In this document: piece by piece, positions 8,117 to 17,038 of the stretch
Numbering within the stretch: position 1 is the stretch's first letter
Layout: each line of letters opens with the position of its first letter
Source of the DNA: a virus
Virus record (IMG/VR): IMGVR_UViG_3300036770_005754
Span: 1 to 64,000 of that record
Reading direction: 5' to 3' (one strand)
DNA length: 64,000 nucleotides
Made by a program: the position numbers and the translations under genes
The notes under the pieces: generated by a model
The model's database searches: none
Seen by the model: only the letters and a program-made list of their open reading frames with translations
What the model was told of the DNA's origin: nothing

Positions 8117-9793
8117 ATGATTGATTATTCTTTAGCCGTAGTAACTGCATGCACTCCTGATTTCTTGACCGATTTCAATCTTTTTAGTGCATCCCTGCGG
8201 AGGTTTAGTAGTGTCAAATTAATTTTAATCTTGCTAGACTTCGACAATACTCCAAAATTGCCAAACAATATATCTGCTGTTCACATGTCCAAAGAAGAGC
8301 AGAAAACTGCCACAGACATGTTTGGTGATAGGTGGGTACAATGGTATAAACCACACCTGATTCAAATGGCCATCGATCACTTCGGAATAAATGTAGTACT
8401 ATGGTTAGATTGCGATATCATAATTGTTGATGATCCACATGAGATGTTTGACAAAGCTGTTGAAGATTTCTTTGTGGTTGGTGACTATTTTGCGCCTGCC
8501 TCATGTCTAAATGATAATTCGCTGTACGAAGAATTCACTCCGCATCGCGAATTTTCTGCGGAAGAGAACGAATTAGCATTGAACTCCGGCGTGGTGGGCA
8601 TGATGCTCCCACGTGATCAATTTATACTCGACATGTGGAAAAACAAAGTTGAGGTTGTGTCAGAAAGGCCTAACTTAGCCGATAAAGTCAAACTATACGA
8701 TCAGGGTGCATTATTATGGGCAATGCGTGATTTGGATATTCTTGATAAAATTGTCCAAGAACCAAGATTCAACCATAATCCGAAACGTAATGCTTATGAC
8801 GTTGACAAACAATTTGAATGGCCATATGGACCAACACATATGGGTGGCGACATTATAGATCAAGTAGCTTACGACAATCGTGGTGTTGTTGTCGCACACT
8901 TCGCTGGTCTACCTAAACTATCAGACCTAATCAAAATAGACAGTCAACCAGCCAAGCAATTCAGGTATAATAAGCACGGTAAAGATGAGCCAGCACACAT
9001 ATTTGGCGTAGGATTAGAAAGAGCCGGAACGCATACCCTAGCAGAAATGCTCAGAGGGTCATGTAAATATAGCTCTTGGATCAGGCATGAATACAATCCT
9101 GGGATCTCTAGAGCCGCATTGGCTAAGTGGCGTGGTGAACCTTCTGACGGATCTATAGAAGAGCGTTGTGGTGTCTATAACAGGATTGATGTCCAATTCA
9201 TCTCTGAGATCAATCACAGGCTTGGGTTCTTTATCCCAGAGATCAAGAATATGGTTAGAAATTCTAAATTTATATTGCAACTCAGGAATCCATTTGAATT
9301 AGTTAAATCTAGGTTGCGTAATTTTTCATACTTGGATAGTCGAATTAGTAAGTTTCCGATATGTTATCAGTTCGACTCTTATAGTTTGCATAGAGAATTT
9401 CATAATGGCTCTTATGAACAAAATATTTTTAGGATACACCCTGATCATGAGATGTCTGTGATAGAGATGCATGTATGGGAGATTTCCACTACATTAAGAT
9501 TTATCCTGAAAGATCTGAAGGAATTATGCGACTCTGAATATACTATAATATGGCTGGAAGACATATCCAGATCCATCAATAATGTGCGAAGTCTGGTTCC
9601 TAAACATTATTTCGATTGGATAAAAATGCGAGAGATATCGGAAACAAAATATGGTATGAGCAGAAAGCCTACTGGCAGAACAGCCGAGTGGATCAATATG
9701 GAAGTCGAATCACACGCAGAATTTATTTCGGATAGTTTTTTTAATGTTCTTAAAGAGTTCAACATTGATGTGTATGGCAGGGAATTTATATGA
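8117..9793 (+). CDS. Fused glycosyltransferase and sulfotransferase-like protein
   Basis: 558 residues, GGGGG ribosome-binding site five bases before ATG. The N-terminal half (about 1-275) is a GT-A type glycosyltransferase: LWLDCDIIIVDD at 95-108 carries the DxD motif (DCD) that binds metal and the nucleotide-sugar phosphates, followed by ALNSGVVGMMLP typical of transferases that act on surface glycans. The second half starts a P-loop like that of PAPS-dependent sulfotransferases (FGVGLERAGTHTLAEML at about 295-311) and has LQLRNPFELVKSR near 387-399, matching the 3'-phosphate-binding R-N-P segment. Such a fusion would add a sugar and sulfate it. The downstream gene overlaps by ATGA, so the two are translationally coupled. 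The cytoplasm is the likely site. Confidence 0.75.
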   Translation: MIDYSLAVVTACTPDFLTDFNLFSASLRRFSSVKLILILLDFDNTPKLPNNISAVHMSKEEQKTATDMFGDRWVQWYKPHLIQMAIDHFGINVVLWLDCDIIIVDDPHEMFDKAVEDFFVVGDYFAPASCLNDNSLYEEFTPHREFSAEENELALNSGVVGMMLPRDQFILDMWKNKVEVVSERPNLADKVKLYDQGALLWAMRDLDILDKIVQEPRFNHNPKRNAYDVDKQFEWPYGPTHMGGDIIDQVAYDNRGVVVAHFAGLPKLSDLIKIDSQPAKQFRYNKHGKDEPAHIFGVGLERAGTHTLAEMLRGSCKYSSWIRHEYNPGISRAALAKWRGEPSDGSIEERCGVYNRIDVQFISEINHRLGFFIPEIKNMVRNSKFILQLRNPFELVKSRLRNFSYLDSRISKFPICYQFDSYSLHREFHNGSYEQNIFRIHPDHEMSVIEMHVWEISTTLRFILKDLKELCDSEYTIIWLEDISRSINNVRSLVPKHYFDWIKMREISETKYGMSRKPTGRTAEWINMEVESHAEFISDSFFNVLKEFNIDVYGREFI

Positions 9794-10476
9794 TGTTGCA
9801 AAATAAGCCCCTATTGGTTATGTCTGTTTTCGGTGGTTCTGATTCACAGAAGTGGTTTAATATACAAAGGGAGGCTTTGGACGATACTACAGAAAATTTT
9901 GAGCACGCGATATATCTTAATAACATCCAAGAAGAATTTCAGCATTGTACGATCGTCGGGTCCACTGCCTCATCAAAAGATGGTAAGACACAACATTTTG
10001 AAGGATTGTTGAAATTATTAGAATACGCTAGATCTGGTGATTATCGTGCTTGGTTGGTACTGGATTGTGATTGCTTTCCAATAACGAGAGATTGGGAATC
10101 TAAACTTAGTGGTAGGAATGCTAGCATCATTAGAGTTGAAAACTTGGACGTTTTCCCGCACCCATCGGCCGTTTATTGTGTCGACCGAGAGTTAGATTTT
10201 AAGATTAGTAAACATAGAAATTTGGCTGGCGATGAATTTGATGAATTAGCGGCTGTTGGTTCATTCTTCCCATTAATGCGAACGAACCGTGTGAATCTGC
10301 ATCCTTTGAGATATGGTATATATTATGATTTATTTTATCACCACTGTGCTGGAACGAGAATTTTTGAGACTAGAAGCGACAATTATTATTCTGGTCTGAG
10401 GTACGCAAGTGAACATGATTCAGAATTGTTCAAAGGTCGATTGAATTTCATCAGCAAGTTACTTTGCTACGACTGA
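9790..10476 (+). CDS. Glycosyltransferase-like protein
   Basis: 228 residues, starting inside the stop of the preceding gene (ATGATG). WLVLDCDCFPITRDW at about 88-102 provides a D-x-D (DCD) preceded by hydrophobic residues, the usual layout of the GT-A metal site, and AAVGSFFPLMR later matches the region following the acceptor site in related proteins. It is shorter than most full-length transferases. The frame continues for 28 sense codons past the TGA (to about 10560), which might be the remains of a longer C terminus. Its position in the cassette supports a role in building a phage-directed glycan; substrate unknown. Confidence 0.6.
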   Translation: MMLQNKPLLVMSVFGGSDSQKWFNIQREALDDTTENFEHAIYLNNIQEEFQHCTIVGSTASSKDGKTQHFEGLLKLLEYARSGDYRAWLVLDCDCFPITRDWESKLSGRNASIIRVENLDVFPHPSAVYCVDRELDFKISKHRNLAGDEFDELAAVGSFFPLMRTNRVNLHPLRYGIYYDLFYHHCAGTRIFETRSDNYYSGLRYASEHDSELFKGRLNFISKLLCYD

Positions 10477-10607
10477 CATACTAACAGATTGAACTATCGT
10501 GGTATGTATTATAAATCGAGATTTGTCGATGTGAATGTCAATGAATTGACTTTGGATTTTTCAACAGTATGAAAATAACGAACATTGAAAATAACGATTG
10601 AGATACT

Positions 10608-11270
10608 ATGCTTTGTTTAAATAAATGTATAATAGTTTTGGGTATACCACGCAGTGGTACTAGTTTAGTTGCTGGGATACTACATAGATTAAATGTTAAT
10701 ATGGGAAACCAACTTTTAAATGCTGGACCATCGAATCCAAAAGGATTTTATGAAGATTTAGAATTCTTAAAGTTGCATCAATTGATGATAGGTAATGTCT
10801 GGCATGATCCAGATATGTCTAATATAGATAGATATTTATCTGAATATGAATTATTGATAAGAAAGAAAGAGAATCAGTCATTATGGGGGATTAAAGATCC
10901 TAGATTATGTTTCTTACTGAAATATCTGCTTAATATTATCAAATGTGACACTAAATTGATTTTAACGGAAAGGCCTTTACACGAATCTGCTAATAGCATG
11001 TTGGCTGATAGATTTATATCAAATCGGCATCATTCTTTTGTAAACAAATTCGAATATGCTATGAAAGTGTGTAATAGATATGAGGCTTCCAAGTATGATT
11101 TGGTCCAAAAATCAAGACTACCATTTATCACAGTTAAATTTCACGATCTATTTGACGATACATCACGTGAGATAAATAAAATTTGTGAATTTGTTGGATT
11201 AGATTGTGATGCACATGATCAAATTGATTTCGTTGACAGCAGCTTGAGACATTTTCATGATAAGACATAA
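10608..11270 (+). CDS. Sulfotransferase family protein
   Basis: 220 residues. The N terminus has the 5'-phosphosulfate-binding P-loop of PAPS-dependent sulfotransferases, IVLGIPRSGTSLVAGIL at about 9-25, followed by NPKGFYED (50s) and WGIKDPRLCFLL at about 92-103, a signature of this family. The 3'-phosphate segment is probably LILTERPLHESANSM. It would transfer sulfate from PAPS to a hydroxyl of a sugar or other acceptor; PAPS must come from the host because no sulfurylase or APS kinase is in the window. The ribosome-binding site is weak. It overlaps the next gene by 14 bases. Confidence 0.8.
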   Translation: MLCLNKCIIVLGIPRSGTSLVAGILHRLNVNMGNQLLNAGPSNPKGFYEDLEFLKLHQLMIGNVWHDPDMSNIDRYLSEYELLIRKKENQSLWGIKDPRLCFLLKYLLNIIKCDTKLILTERPLHESANSMLADRFISNRHHSFVNKFEYAMKVCNRYEASKYDLVQKSRLPFITVKFHDLFDDTSREINKICEFVGLDCDAHDQIDFVDSSLRHFHDKT

Positions 11271-12036
11271 AGCGATTGTTGGGCTGATGCTGATTAAGGA
11301 TGAACAAGATGTTCTTGAGGAAACTTTGTCTAATCATTTGAAATTTTGTGATATGATATTTGTTCTCGATGGGACGATAGGTACCGATAGAGATATATCA
11401 TATTCAATATGTAGAGACAAAGTTTATGGATATTGGACCGATGAAGAAGTTGGCCGCACCATACGCGATGGTTCTAGACAATTTCTTTTGGATAAAGCTC
11501 GTGATGTGGTTGGTTCTAACAATTGGTATGTTGTTTTGCATGGTGACGAGATATGGGGTTCCGATCCGCGTCCTTTAATGATGGATGAACACGAAATAGC
11601 TTATGCGGTTAAGTTTTATCATTTTTTCCCGCACATTTCACAGAGGTCTTGTTGGGAATTTGGTAAGAAGTCAATAGAAAAATGTTGTGAATGGTATATG
11701 GTGCCGCCGACACCAGAGGTGCGTATTTTCTTTGATGCTGGATTAAATTATGATTATAGCAAACACTCTAGGACTGTGCCAATTGGATTGCGGGTCGAGC
11801 AATCAGACTTGATCGTAAAATCGTATAATTATAGAAGCCCAGAGCAAGCACATCGTAGAGCGGTCGATAGGAAAATTACAGGTTGGCAAACCAACCATTA
11901 TGCACATCTACTAGATAGTGCTGATGGTTTTTTTGTTTCATCATTAGCCGAAAATAATATGAAGTGGAATGGTTGGTTGAGTCCGGGTGAAGGTGATACT
12001 ACTAACACAAAGATTAATCCGTTACCTATAATATGA
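11257..12036 (+). CDS. Family-2-like glycosyltransferase
   Basis: 259 residues. It starts with IVGLMLIKDEQDVLEETLSNH, the pattern of the Glyco_tranf_2_4 group (hydrophobic strand, KDE, then a helix), and has VLHGDEIWGSDPR at about 92-104, where H-G-D-E replaces the usual D-x-D. That variant is common in this subgroup. LDGTIGTDRD follows the second strand as in many relatives. It overlaps its neighbours on both sides (14 and 4 bases), so it is part of one operon with the sulfotransferase and the dehydrogenase. The sugar transferred is unknown. Confidence 0.7.
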   Translation: MIRHKAIVGLMLIKDEQDVLEETLSNHLKFCDMIFVLDGTIGTDRDISYSICRDKVYGYWTDEEVGRTIRDGSRQFLLDKARDVVGSNNWYVVLHGDEIWGSDPRPLMMDEHEIAYAVKFYHFFPHISQRSCWEFGKKSIEKCCEWYMVPPTPEVRIFFDAGLNYDYSKHSRTVPIGLRVEQSDLIVKSYNYRSPEQAHRRAVDRKITGWQTNHYAHLLDSADGFFVSSLAENNMKWNGWLSPGEGDTTNTKINPLPII

Positions 12037-12689
12037 CTATGCCAAAAATAATATTGGTCACTGGTGGCACGATGGGCATTGGTGCAGCACTCGTCGATGA
12101 ACTACGTAAAGATAATCATACAGTTATCACCTGTGCTCGTACGCCAACCAATGATAGCATTAGATGTGATGTTTCTGACGCGAACGATGTTAAAGAAATG
12201 TTCCGTGAGATATATGCGAAATATGGCAGACTAGATGTTCTCATAAACAATGCTGCAATATATAGTCGTGGACCGGTGGCGACTATGGACCCGGTAGAAT
12301 GGCGTAATATTATTGACATTAATTTAAATGGTGTCTTCAATTGTTGTCATTATGCCATACCAATTATGATTAAAAACAATTATGGTAGGATCGTTAATTT
12401 AGTTTCATATACTATGTATTATTTGCCACCTGAAAGGTCGGCCTATTCAGCATCAAAAATCGCCGTGGCTGCATTAACTACTACATTATCTAAAGAAATC
12501 CTAGGCTATAATATTAAGGTCAATTGCATCTGCCCTGGTTCATGCAGGACACGAATGGATTTAGACAATAAATCAATTAGAGAACCACAGATGGCTGTGA
12601 ATGATATAATAGATCTAACACGATTGCCTGATGATGGTCCGTCTGGCTTGACATTTAAGGATGGGAAGGTATGGCAGATATTCTCATAA
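12033..12689 (+). CDS. Short-chain dehydrogenase/reductase
   Basis: 218 residues, a Rossmann-fold NAD(P)-dependent oxidoreductase. TGGTMGIG at 10-17 is the cofactor loop, CDVSD the adenine-binding Asp segment, NNAA at about 71-74 the structural motif, and SAYSASK carries the catalytic Tyr and Lys with an upstream Ser (NLVSY). PGSCRTRM matches the P-G motif after the catalytic strand. All catalytic residues are present, so activity is expected. In this cassette it probably modifies a nucleotide sugar or an attached sugar. It is slightly short at the C terminus and overlaps the next gene by 19 bases. Confidence 0.85.
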   Translation: MTMPKIILVTGGTMGIGAALVDELRKDNHTVITCARTPTNDSIRCDVSDANDVKEMFREIYAKYGRLDVLINNAAIYSRGPVATMDPVEWRNIIDINLNGVFNCCHYAIPIMIKNNYGRIVNLVSYTMYYLPPERSAYSASKIAVAALTTTLSKEILGYNIKVNCICPGSCRTRMDLDNKSIREPQMAVNDIIDLTRLPDDGPSGLTFKDGKVWQIFS

Positions 12690-13651
12690 TCGGCGCTGGT
12701 TGGTATGGTTGTCATTTAGCAAAAACTCTTTCTGAGGATCTTGATGTCATAATTTGTGATAACAATGGTGTATTTAGTGGTGCGTCCGGAAAAAATCAGA
12801 ATAGATTACACTTGGGTTTCCACTATCCAAGGTCTCATGTGACACGCCGACAGTCTAAAGACGGATTCTACAGATTCATAGATAGGTATAGTTCATTGTC
12901 GGAAGAAATAGATTGTTGGTATTCAATAAAGACTGATGATTCGTTGATTGATTTTGACACATATAAATCCATAATGTCATCATCTGGACTGGATTTCACC
13001 GAAGAATATCTGAATATAAAATTATCAGGAATATCTGGCAGTTTGAAATGTCACGAACACCTTATTAAGACTGATAAAGCTAGAAAATATTTCGAATCAG
13101 AACTTAGTCGACTTCTGATTATATCTGACAATACTAGTATAACAGACGCAAAAATGATGATTGATTGCACTGGTGGAAGGCTGTCAAATAATCATAAATA
13201 TATCTATGAATTATGCGTAATGCTAAGATATACTGGGCCTTCAGACCATCCGTCAATCACGATAATGGATGGGCCATTTTTTACGATACACCCAACAGAG
13301 TATGATTCAATATTTACTGTATACTCAGTTATGTATACACCAGTCTCATCACACAAATCTTATGACCTGGCGTACGGATCAATGATTACATTAAATAAAA
13401 GCGATGTTGATGCAATAAAGAACAGAATAGAAAATCAGATTGTAGAGACATATCCCGGTTTTAAGGATTCGTTTGTTTTTGAGGATGCATATACGGTTAT
13501 ACGCAATAAATCATTAAACAAAAGTGATCGGAGATGTTGTGAAGTAACTATGTGTGGTAATTCGATAATCGTGATGCCGGGAAAGATAGATAACATATTT
13601 TACGCAGAGGATCAAATTAGAAATTTTTTGAAGTTTCGCCACATTCTGTGA
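12671..13651 (+). CDS. FAD-dependent oxidoreductase (DAO-like)
   Basis: 326 residues. The N-terminal IIGAGWYGCHLAKTL has the GxGxxG dinucleotide-binding loop at 8-13, and SGASGKNQNRLHLGFHYPRS at about 37-56 is a strongly conserved stretch of FAD oxidoreductases seen in surface-polysaccharide clusters. MMIDCTGG near 155 is the second FAD contact common to the DAO fold. The substrate is unknown; an oxidation of a sugar or amino sugar within the glycan pathway is plausible. Its 3' end overlaps the convergent glycosyltransferase gene by 40 bases. Confidence 0.75.
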   Translation: MADILIIGAGWYGCHLAKTLSEDLDVIICDNNGVFSGASGKNQNRLHLGFHYPRSHVTRRQSKDGFYRFIDRYSSLSEEIDCWYSIKTDDSLIDFDTYKSIMSSSGLDFTEEYLNIKLSGISGSLKCHEHLIKTDKARKYFESELSRLLIISDNTSITDAKMMIDCTGGRLSNNHKYIYELCVMLRYTGPSDHPSITIMDGPFFTIHPTEYDSIFTVYSVMYTPVSSHKSYDLAYGSMITLNKSDVDAIKNRIENQIVETYPGFKDSFVFEDAYTVIRNKSLNKSDRRCCEVTMCGNSIIVMPGKIDNIFYAEDQIRNFLKFRHIL

Positions 13652-14358
13652 TCGTCTCTATTTATTCCCACAAAATGTATCCCATCAACGTTTGATATAT
13701 CGTCTATTGGCTCATCTTTTGCATGGAATATTGGTATATCGCGTAATTTAAAGATTTTTAAAACACTATTGTCGTTCAATATATTGCCTATAAGCCCTTG
13801 AATGTCCTCATGAATCCAAATTCCATTAGTTATTGGGCATAATACACCGTCCTTGAAGTTAACATTCTGTACATATTTCTCGAACAATTCGTTGATATTG
13901 ATAGACGGTGGTACACCGATGACTCCAGAATTAACCATACTTGGATATTTATTTTTGAAATCCACAAATCTACCATATACTCTGGGAAAATTATTTGACT
14001 CAGCCATAATCGATATATCGTTCGAATCTAAAAATTTCTCTATCAATTTACTACGCCTCAATAATATCAAATCGTTATCCAATGTCAATTCATGAGAATA
14101 CGGCCTGATTGCTGGTGGTGTTAATTTCCATATCGGCCCCACGGGTGCAGGACAATTGTATCGTGTTAATTCATTTGGGTTTTGTCTATATATTTCGACA
14201 TCATCTATTTCAATATTAAGTGATTGATCATTAATACATATCATCATATCGAATGTCTTGCCATACAATTCACGAATTTTATTAATAGATGCAATCAGAA
14301 CTTCTATGCTCGATGGCGTCGTTTTACCGCCGATATGCCACTTAACTAAAGGTTTCAT
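13612..14358 (-). CDS. Glycosyltransferase-like protein with LDNDLILL motif
   Basis: 248 residues. HELTLDNDLILLRRSKLIEK at about 90-109 gives a D-x-D (DND) after a hydrophobic strand, and YPSMVNSGVIGVPP later matches the N-S-G-V pattern after the metal site of GT-A transferases. The protein begins MKPLVKWHIGGKTT, without a signal or membrane segment. It starts within the stop of the GT32 gene upstream (4-base overlap), so the two are coupled. The acceptor is unknown. Confidence 0.65.
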   Translation of the reverse strand: MKPLVKWHIGGKTTPSSIEVLIASINKIRELYGKTFDMMICINDQSLNIEIDDVEIYRQNPNELTRYNCPAPVGPIWKLTPPAIRPYSHELTLDNDLILLRRSKLIEKFLDSNDISIMAESNNFPRVYGRFVDFKNKYPSMVNSGVIGVPPSININELFEKYVQNVNFKDGVLCPITNGIWIHEDIQGLIGNILNDNSVLKIFKLRDIPIFHAKDEPIDDISNVDGIHFVGINRDDHRMWRNFKKFLI

Positions 14359-15089
14359 AAATACTTCTTCACTAATTGGTCGTAAATACTTCCATCATTC
14401 CCAACCATACCCATCGTTGATCTGTTCCATAAGTGGATGGCATATGCCCATTCTGGGATCTTTACATCTGTTCTTAAGTATTGTAATTCTATACCAGATT
14501 GGCCTGGCGGAAAAGGAGCAAAAATATTTTCATTCGTTTTATAGTTTAGTAAATTGTTTTTTATTATATGCTCGGTGAAGAGCATCGGCCCCCAAGTTCC
14601 CCATCCAGGATCTACACCGTGTTGGGCATCATCAGAAATTGCATCAAGTATCGAATTCGTGAGAATACTATTTTTTGGTGCTTTGAAAACTCCATTTATT
14701 ATGCGTAACCCAAGTTTTTTCTGCATATGTGGTTTGTCGAAATATGACCCGCAAAAAACATACGGTTCAACAAATCTAAAAGGTTTCAAACAAATCGTAT
14801 CTGCATCACACCACCATCCGCCATATTTGTTTATTAAAACGTATCTGAAATAGCAGGCAAACGTTGGTAATTTATGTTTCCGTTGGTCTGAATCATCGTT
14901 GAACCATAAGTTGTATACCTCCTCTGAGATTATATCACGAGCGTCACATATTTCTATATCACGGCCAATATTTAAATTATCATATGTCCATAACCTATAT
15001 CTATGTCCATTATTCAAGAATGATGCTATAGATAGATGACATGATTGATTTAAATCACCAGACCACCAACAATTTATGACGTCATCCAT
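14355..15089 (-). CDS. GT32-type glycosyltransferase (DXD sugar-binding family)
   Basis: 244 residues. FRYVLINKYGGWWCDADTI at about 82-100 is the hallmark of the Gly_transf_sug family: a helix, then G-G-x-x-x-D-x-D, followed by KPF. WGTWGPMLFTEHI and AIHLWNRSTM near the C terminus match the G-P and H-x-W motifs of the same family. It transfers a hexose from a nucleotide sugar, usually to a lipid-linked or protein-linked glycan. Length is normal for the family. Expressed with the following transferase through a 4-base overlap. Confidence 0.85.
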   Translation of the reverse strand: MDDVINCWWSGDLNQSCHLSIASFLNNGHRYRLWTYDNLNIGRDIEICDARDIISEEVYNLWFNDDSDQRKHKLPTFACYFRYVLINKYGGWWCDADTICLKPFRFVEPYVFCGSYFDKPHMQKKLGLRIINGVFKAPKNSILTNSILDAISDDAQHGVDPGWGTWGPMLFTEHIIKNNLLNYKTNENIFAPFPPGQSGIELQYLRTDVKIPEWAYAIHLWNRSTMGMVGNDGSIYDQLVKKYL

Positions 15090-15095
15090 TTGTGT

Positions 15096-15236
15096 TCAGT
15101 CTGTGTAACACAGGCAATTTTTCACCACCGATTGACCACTTTTTCCATCTTGTGCCATCAGATGTTGTTGGCTTATTAACAAGTTACGCATATATTTACC
15201 ACCGCCGCCATCTATAGACCAAGCACAATATACCAT
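15096..15236 (-). CDS. Small ORF of 46 residues, possibly a gene remnant
   Basis: This ORF occupies part of a 298-bp gap. It begins MVYCAWSIDGGGGKYMRN and ends CLCYTD, stopping 6 bases before the GT32 start. A hairpin (6-bp stem, 15239-15255) lies just upstream and there is no good ribosome-binding site. The composition is protein-like, but no family is recognised. It may be a real small gene or, with the ORF at 15278-15391 in another frame, the remains of one broken gene. Confidence 0.3.
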   Translation of the reverse strand: MVYCAWSIDGGGGKYMRNLLISQQHLMAQDGKSGQSVVKNCLCYTD

Positions 15237-15277
15237 CGGGTGAATTTGTTTCACCGAGAATCACATTACACAATTAT

Positions 15278-15391
15278 TTATATATATGGTTTAAGACACT
15301 CTATTGCCCAACGATTGACTTCCCGCACGAAAACATTACTCGAAGATAATATAGGTGGTAAGGTGCGAGTACCTATTCCTACGAATATCAT
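15278..15391 (-). CDS. Small ORF of 37 residues coupled to the methyltransferase stop
   Basis: The ATG overlaps the TGA of the upstream methyltransferase gene (ATGA), the usual arrangement for coupled genes here. The peptide begins MIFVGIGTRTLPPILSS and contains VFVREVNRWAIECL. It is too short for a known domain. The overlap supports translation, but it may be the 5' part of a decayed longer gene whose 3' remains are the ORF at 15096-15236. The 41 bp between the two hold only the hairpin noted there. Confidence 0.35.
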   Translation of the reverse strand: MIFVGIGTRTLPPILSSSNVFVREVNRWAIECLKPYI

Positions 15392-16251
15392 TTCGACTTT
15401 AATACATAATCTATGAAAGTCATTGGCAATACCTTCGACTGCCAATCTGCATTTCCGTTCAATCTCTTCTCAAAAGCTGCAATTAGTGGTTCAGATGTGA
15501 AAATTGGGTCGATTGGTATTTCAGACTTATCTATATTAACTAGTGTAAATCCAGCTTTATCAAAAATTCTATCATATTCAATTAATGGCCTAGTAATCTT
15601 CCTGACTTTGACAGTAGCAAGCCTATTATACTCTTCATCAGACAATAGAATGTGGGCGAACGCCTTATTGACAGTTTCATACAAATGCCCACCATGTTTA
15701 GAAGTCCAAGGATGGCATCTAACCTTAATAACAGTATCGGACGTAGAACACTTTTTTACCACAGACATGGCTTCAACAGCCTCTTCATGCGTCATGATAT
15801 GATCAATCACATCATATACTCCGATGAAATCATATGGACCATTTAAAATTATATCATCTATGTCTGTAGAGAAATCGACAGTACCAATTTCATGGCTCAA
15901 GTTCTGCGGTGATATTAGCTCGTCGGACCACTGTTTTTTGACATCATAACCATAAGCCAATAACCCTAGTTTGCAAGCTTCAATAGCTACACTACCGTTC
16001 CCACACCCAAAATCTAAGAATTTTTTACCACGCATAGATGGTAGACCATATGAGTGGACTATCGATTTTGCTCTAATAGCGACCTGCTGATCATTTTTGA
16101 CCACCATTGATTGTGGCACTTCATTTGGCCATTGGTCTGACAGTATTAATCCATCGAAATTGTCTTTCAATTCCCCAGATATAGAATATTTTGGTTTCTT
16201 AAAATGTGCAGAAACCGACTTCAATTTATCGATATCAAAAGATTCGAACAT
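15388..16251 (-). CDS. Class I SAM-dependent methyltransferase
   Basis: 287 residues. KKFLDFGCGNGSVAIEACK at about 75-93 is motif I of class I methyltransferases, followed by YGYDVKK (motif II acidic position) and FIGVYDVIDHIMTHEEAVE (post-motif region with D-V-I-D-H). It resembles small-molecule/sugar methyltransferases of glycan clusters rather than DNA methylases, since no N/DPPY-type motif is present. Four bases separate it from the upstream methyltransferase gene, indicating one operon. Confidence 0.8.
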   Translation of the reverse strand: MFESFDIDKLKSVSAHFKKPKYSISGELKDNFDGLILSDQWPNEVPQSMVVKNDQQVAIRAKSIVHSYGLPSMRGKKFLDFGCGNGSVAIEACKLGLLAYGYDVKKQWSDELISPQNLSHEIGTVDFSTDIDDIILNGPYDFIGVYDVIDHIMTHEEAVEAMSVVKKCSTSDTVIKVRCHPWTSKHGGHLYETVNKAFAHILLSDEEYNRLATVKVRKITRPLIEYDRIFDKAGFTLVNIDKSEIPIDPIFTSEPLIAAFEKRLNGNADWQSKVLPMTFIDYVLKSK

Positions 16252-16255
16252 CTTC

Positions 16256-17038
16256 TTACCTCCACTGACCTTTTATGGCTACGACCACATCATGCCCGGT
16301 TATTGCTACTGGCGAACCACACCATTCGCCATATCGGATCGGTTCTTTCACCATCAACCTACATTTCATCAATTGTCTACGTAGCCCTGATTCAGGTATC
16401 GCCACATTGAACAATCGTCTACCTTCATATTCGTGCCATGAATCTGGTGTTCGTAAATCGAATTTAAAAGGATGATTTTTCTTATGTTCGATGGCAGCCA
16501 TAGATGTTTGATTCAACATCAGAAAAGTCGCAAAGAAGATACCATTCGGCTTCAACACTCTAGTCATTTCAGCGATATAACGGAAAGTCCACGGTGTTTC
16601 GAAATGGTTAAATAAAGCAATCGAGATCACTAAATCGAAACTTTGATCAGGATACGGGAATGTGAACTCTCTTGGATTTATCACTCCATTCGGATTGTAT
16701 TCTTCATGCCTCACATCGCACATTTTAAAATTGAACTTCTTGTCTCTATATGTTTCTTTACAATAATTCACGAAATAATCGTTTACATCGAAGCCATCGT
16801 ATGATCCACCATCTAGAAATCGACTGAATTGCTTAGCCATCCTGCCAGTACCACAGCCGACATCTAAAATTTTACGCTTCTTATTCAGTCTAGCATGTTC
16901 TATCAACAACTTAAGAAAAGAGTGACCAATAGTATCAAAATATTGGCTATGCGGGTTGATCCCACCCAGAGGAGCTTTTATCTCTGGGTCAATACGTATA
17001 TCGCCCAACAAACGATCGTTTTTCGGTTTATCTGTCAT
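16256..17038 (-). CDS. Class I SAM-dependent methyltransferase (Methyltransf_11/25-like)
   Basis: 260 residues. RKILDVGCGTGRMAKQFSRF at about 54-73 is motif I, YDGFDVN the acidic cofactor contact, SFDLVISIALFNHF motif IV, and VLKPNGIFFATF motif V, the order of the Methyltransf_11/25 families. These methylate small molecules or sugars. It starts 4 bases into the stop of the upstream small gene (ATGA type). With the neighbouring methyltransferase it probably adds O-methyl groups to the cassette's glycan, although protein or lipid acceptors cannot be excluded. Confidence 0.85.
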   Translation of the reverse strand: MTDKPKNDRLLGDIRIDPEIKAPLGGINPHSQYFDTIGHSFLKLLIEHARLNKKRKILDVGCGTGRMAKQFSRFLDGGSYDGFDVNDYFVNYCKETYRDKKFNFKMCDVRHEEYNPNGVINPREFTFPYPDQSFDLVISIALFNHFETPWTFRYIAEMTRVLKPNGIFFATFLMLNQTSMAAIEHKKNHPFKFDLRTPDSWHEYEGRRLFNVAIPESGLRRQLMKCRLMVKEPIRYGEWCGSPVAITGHDVVVAIKGQWR

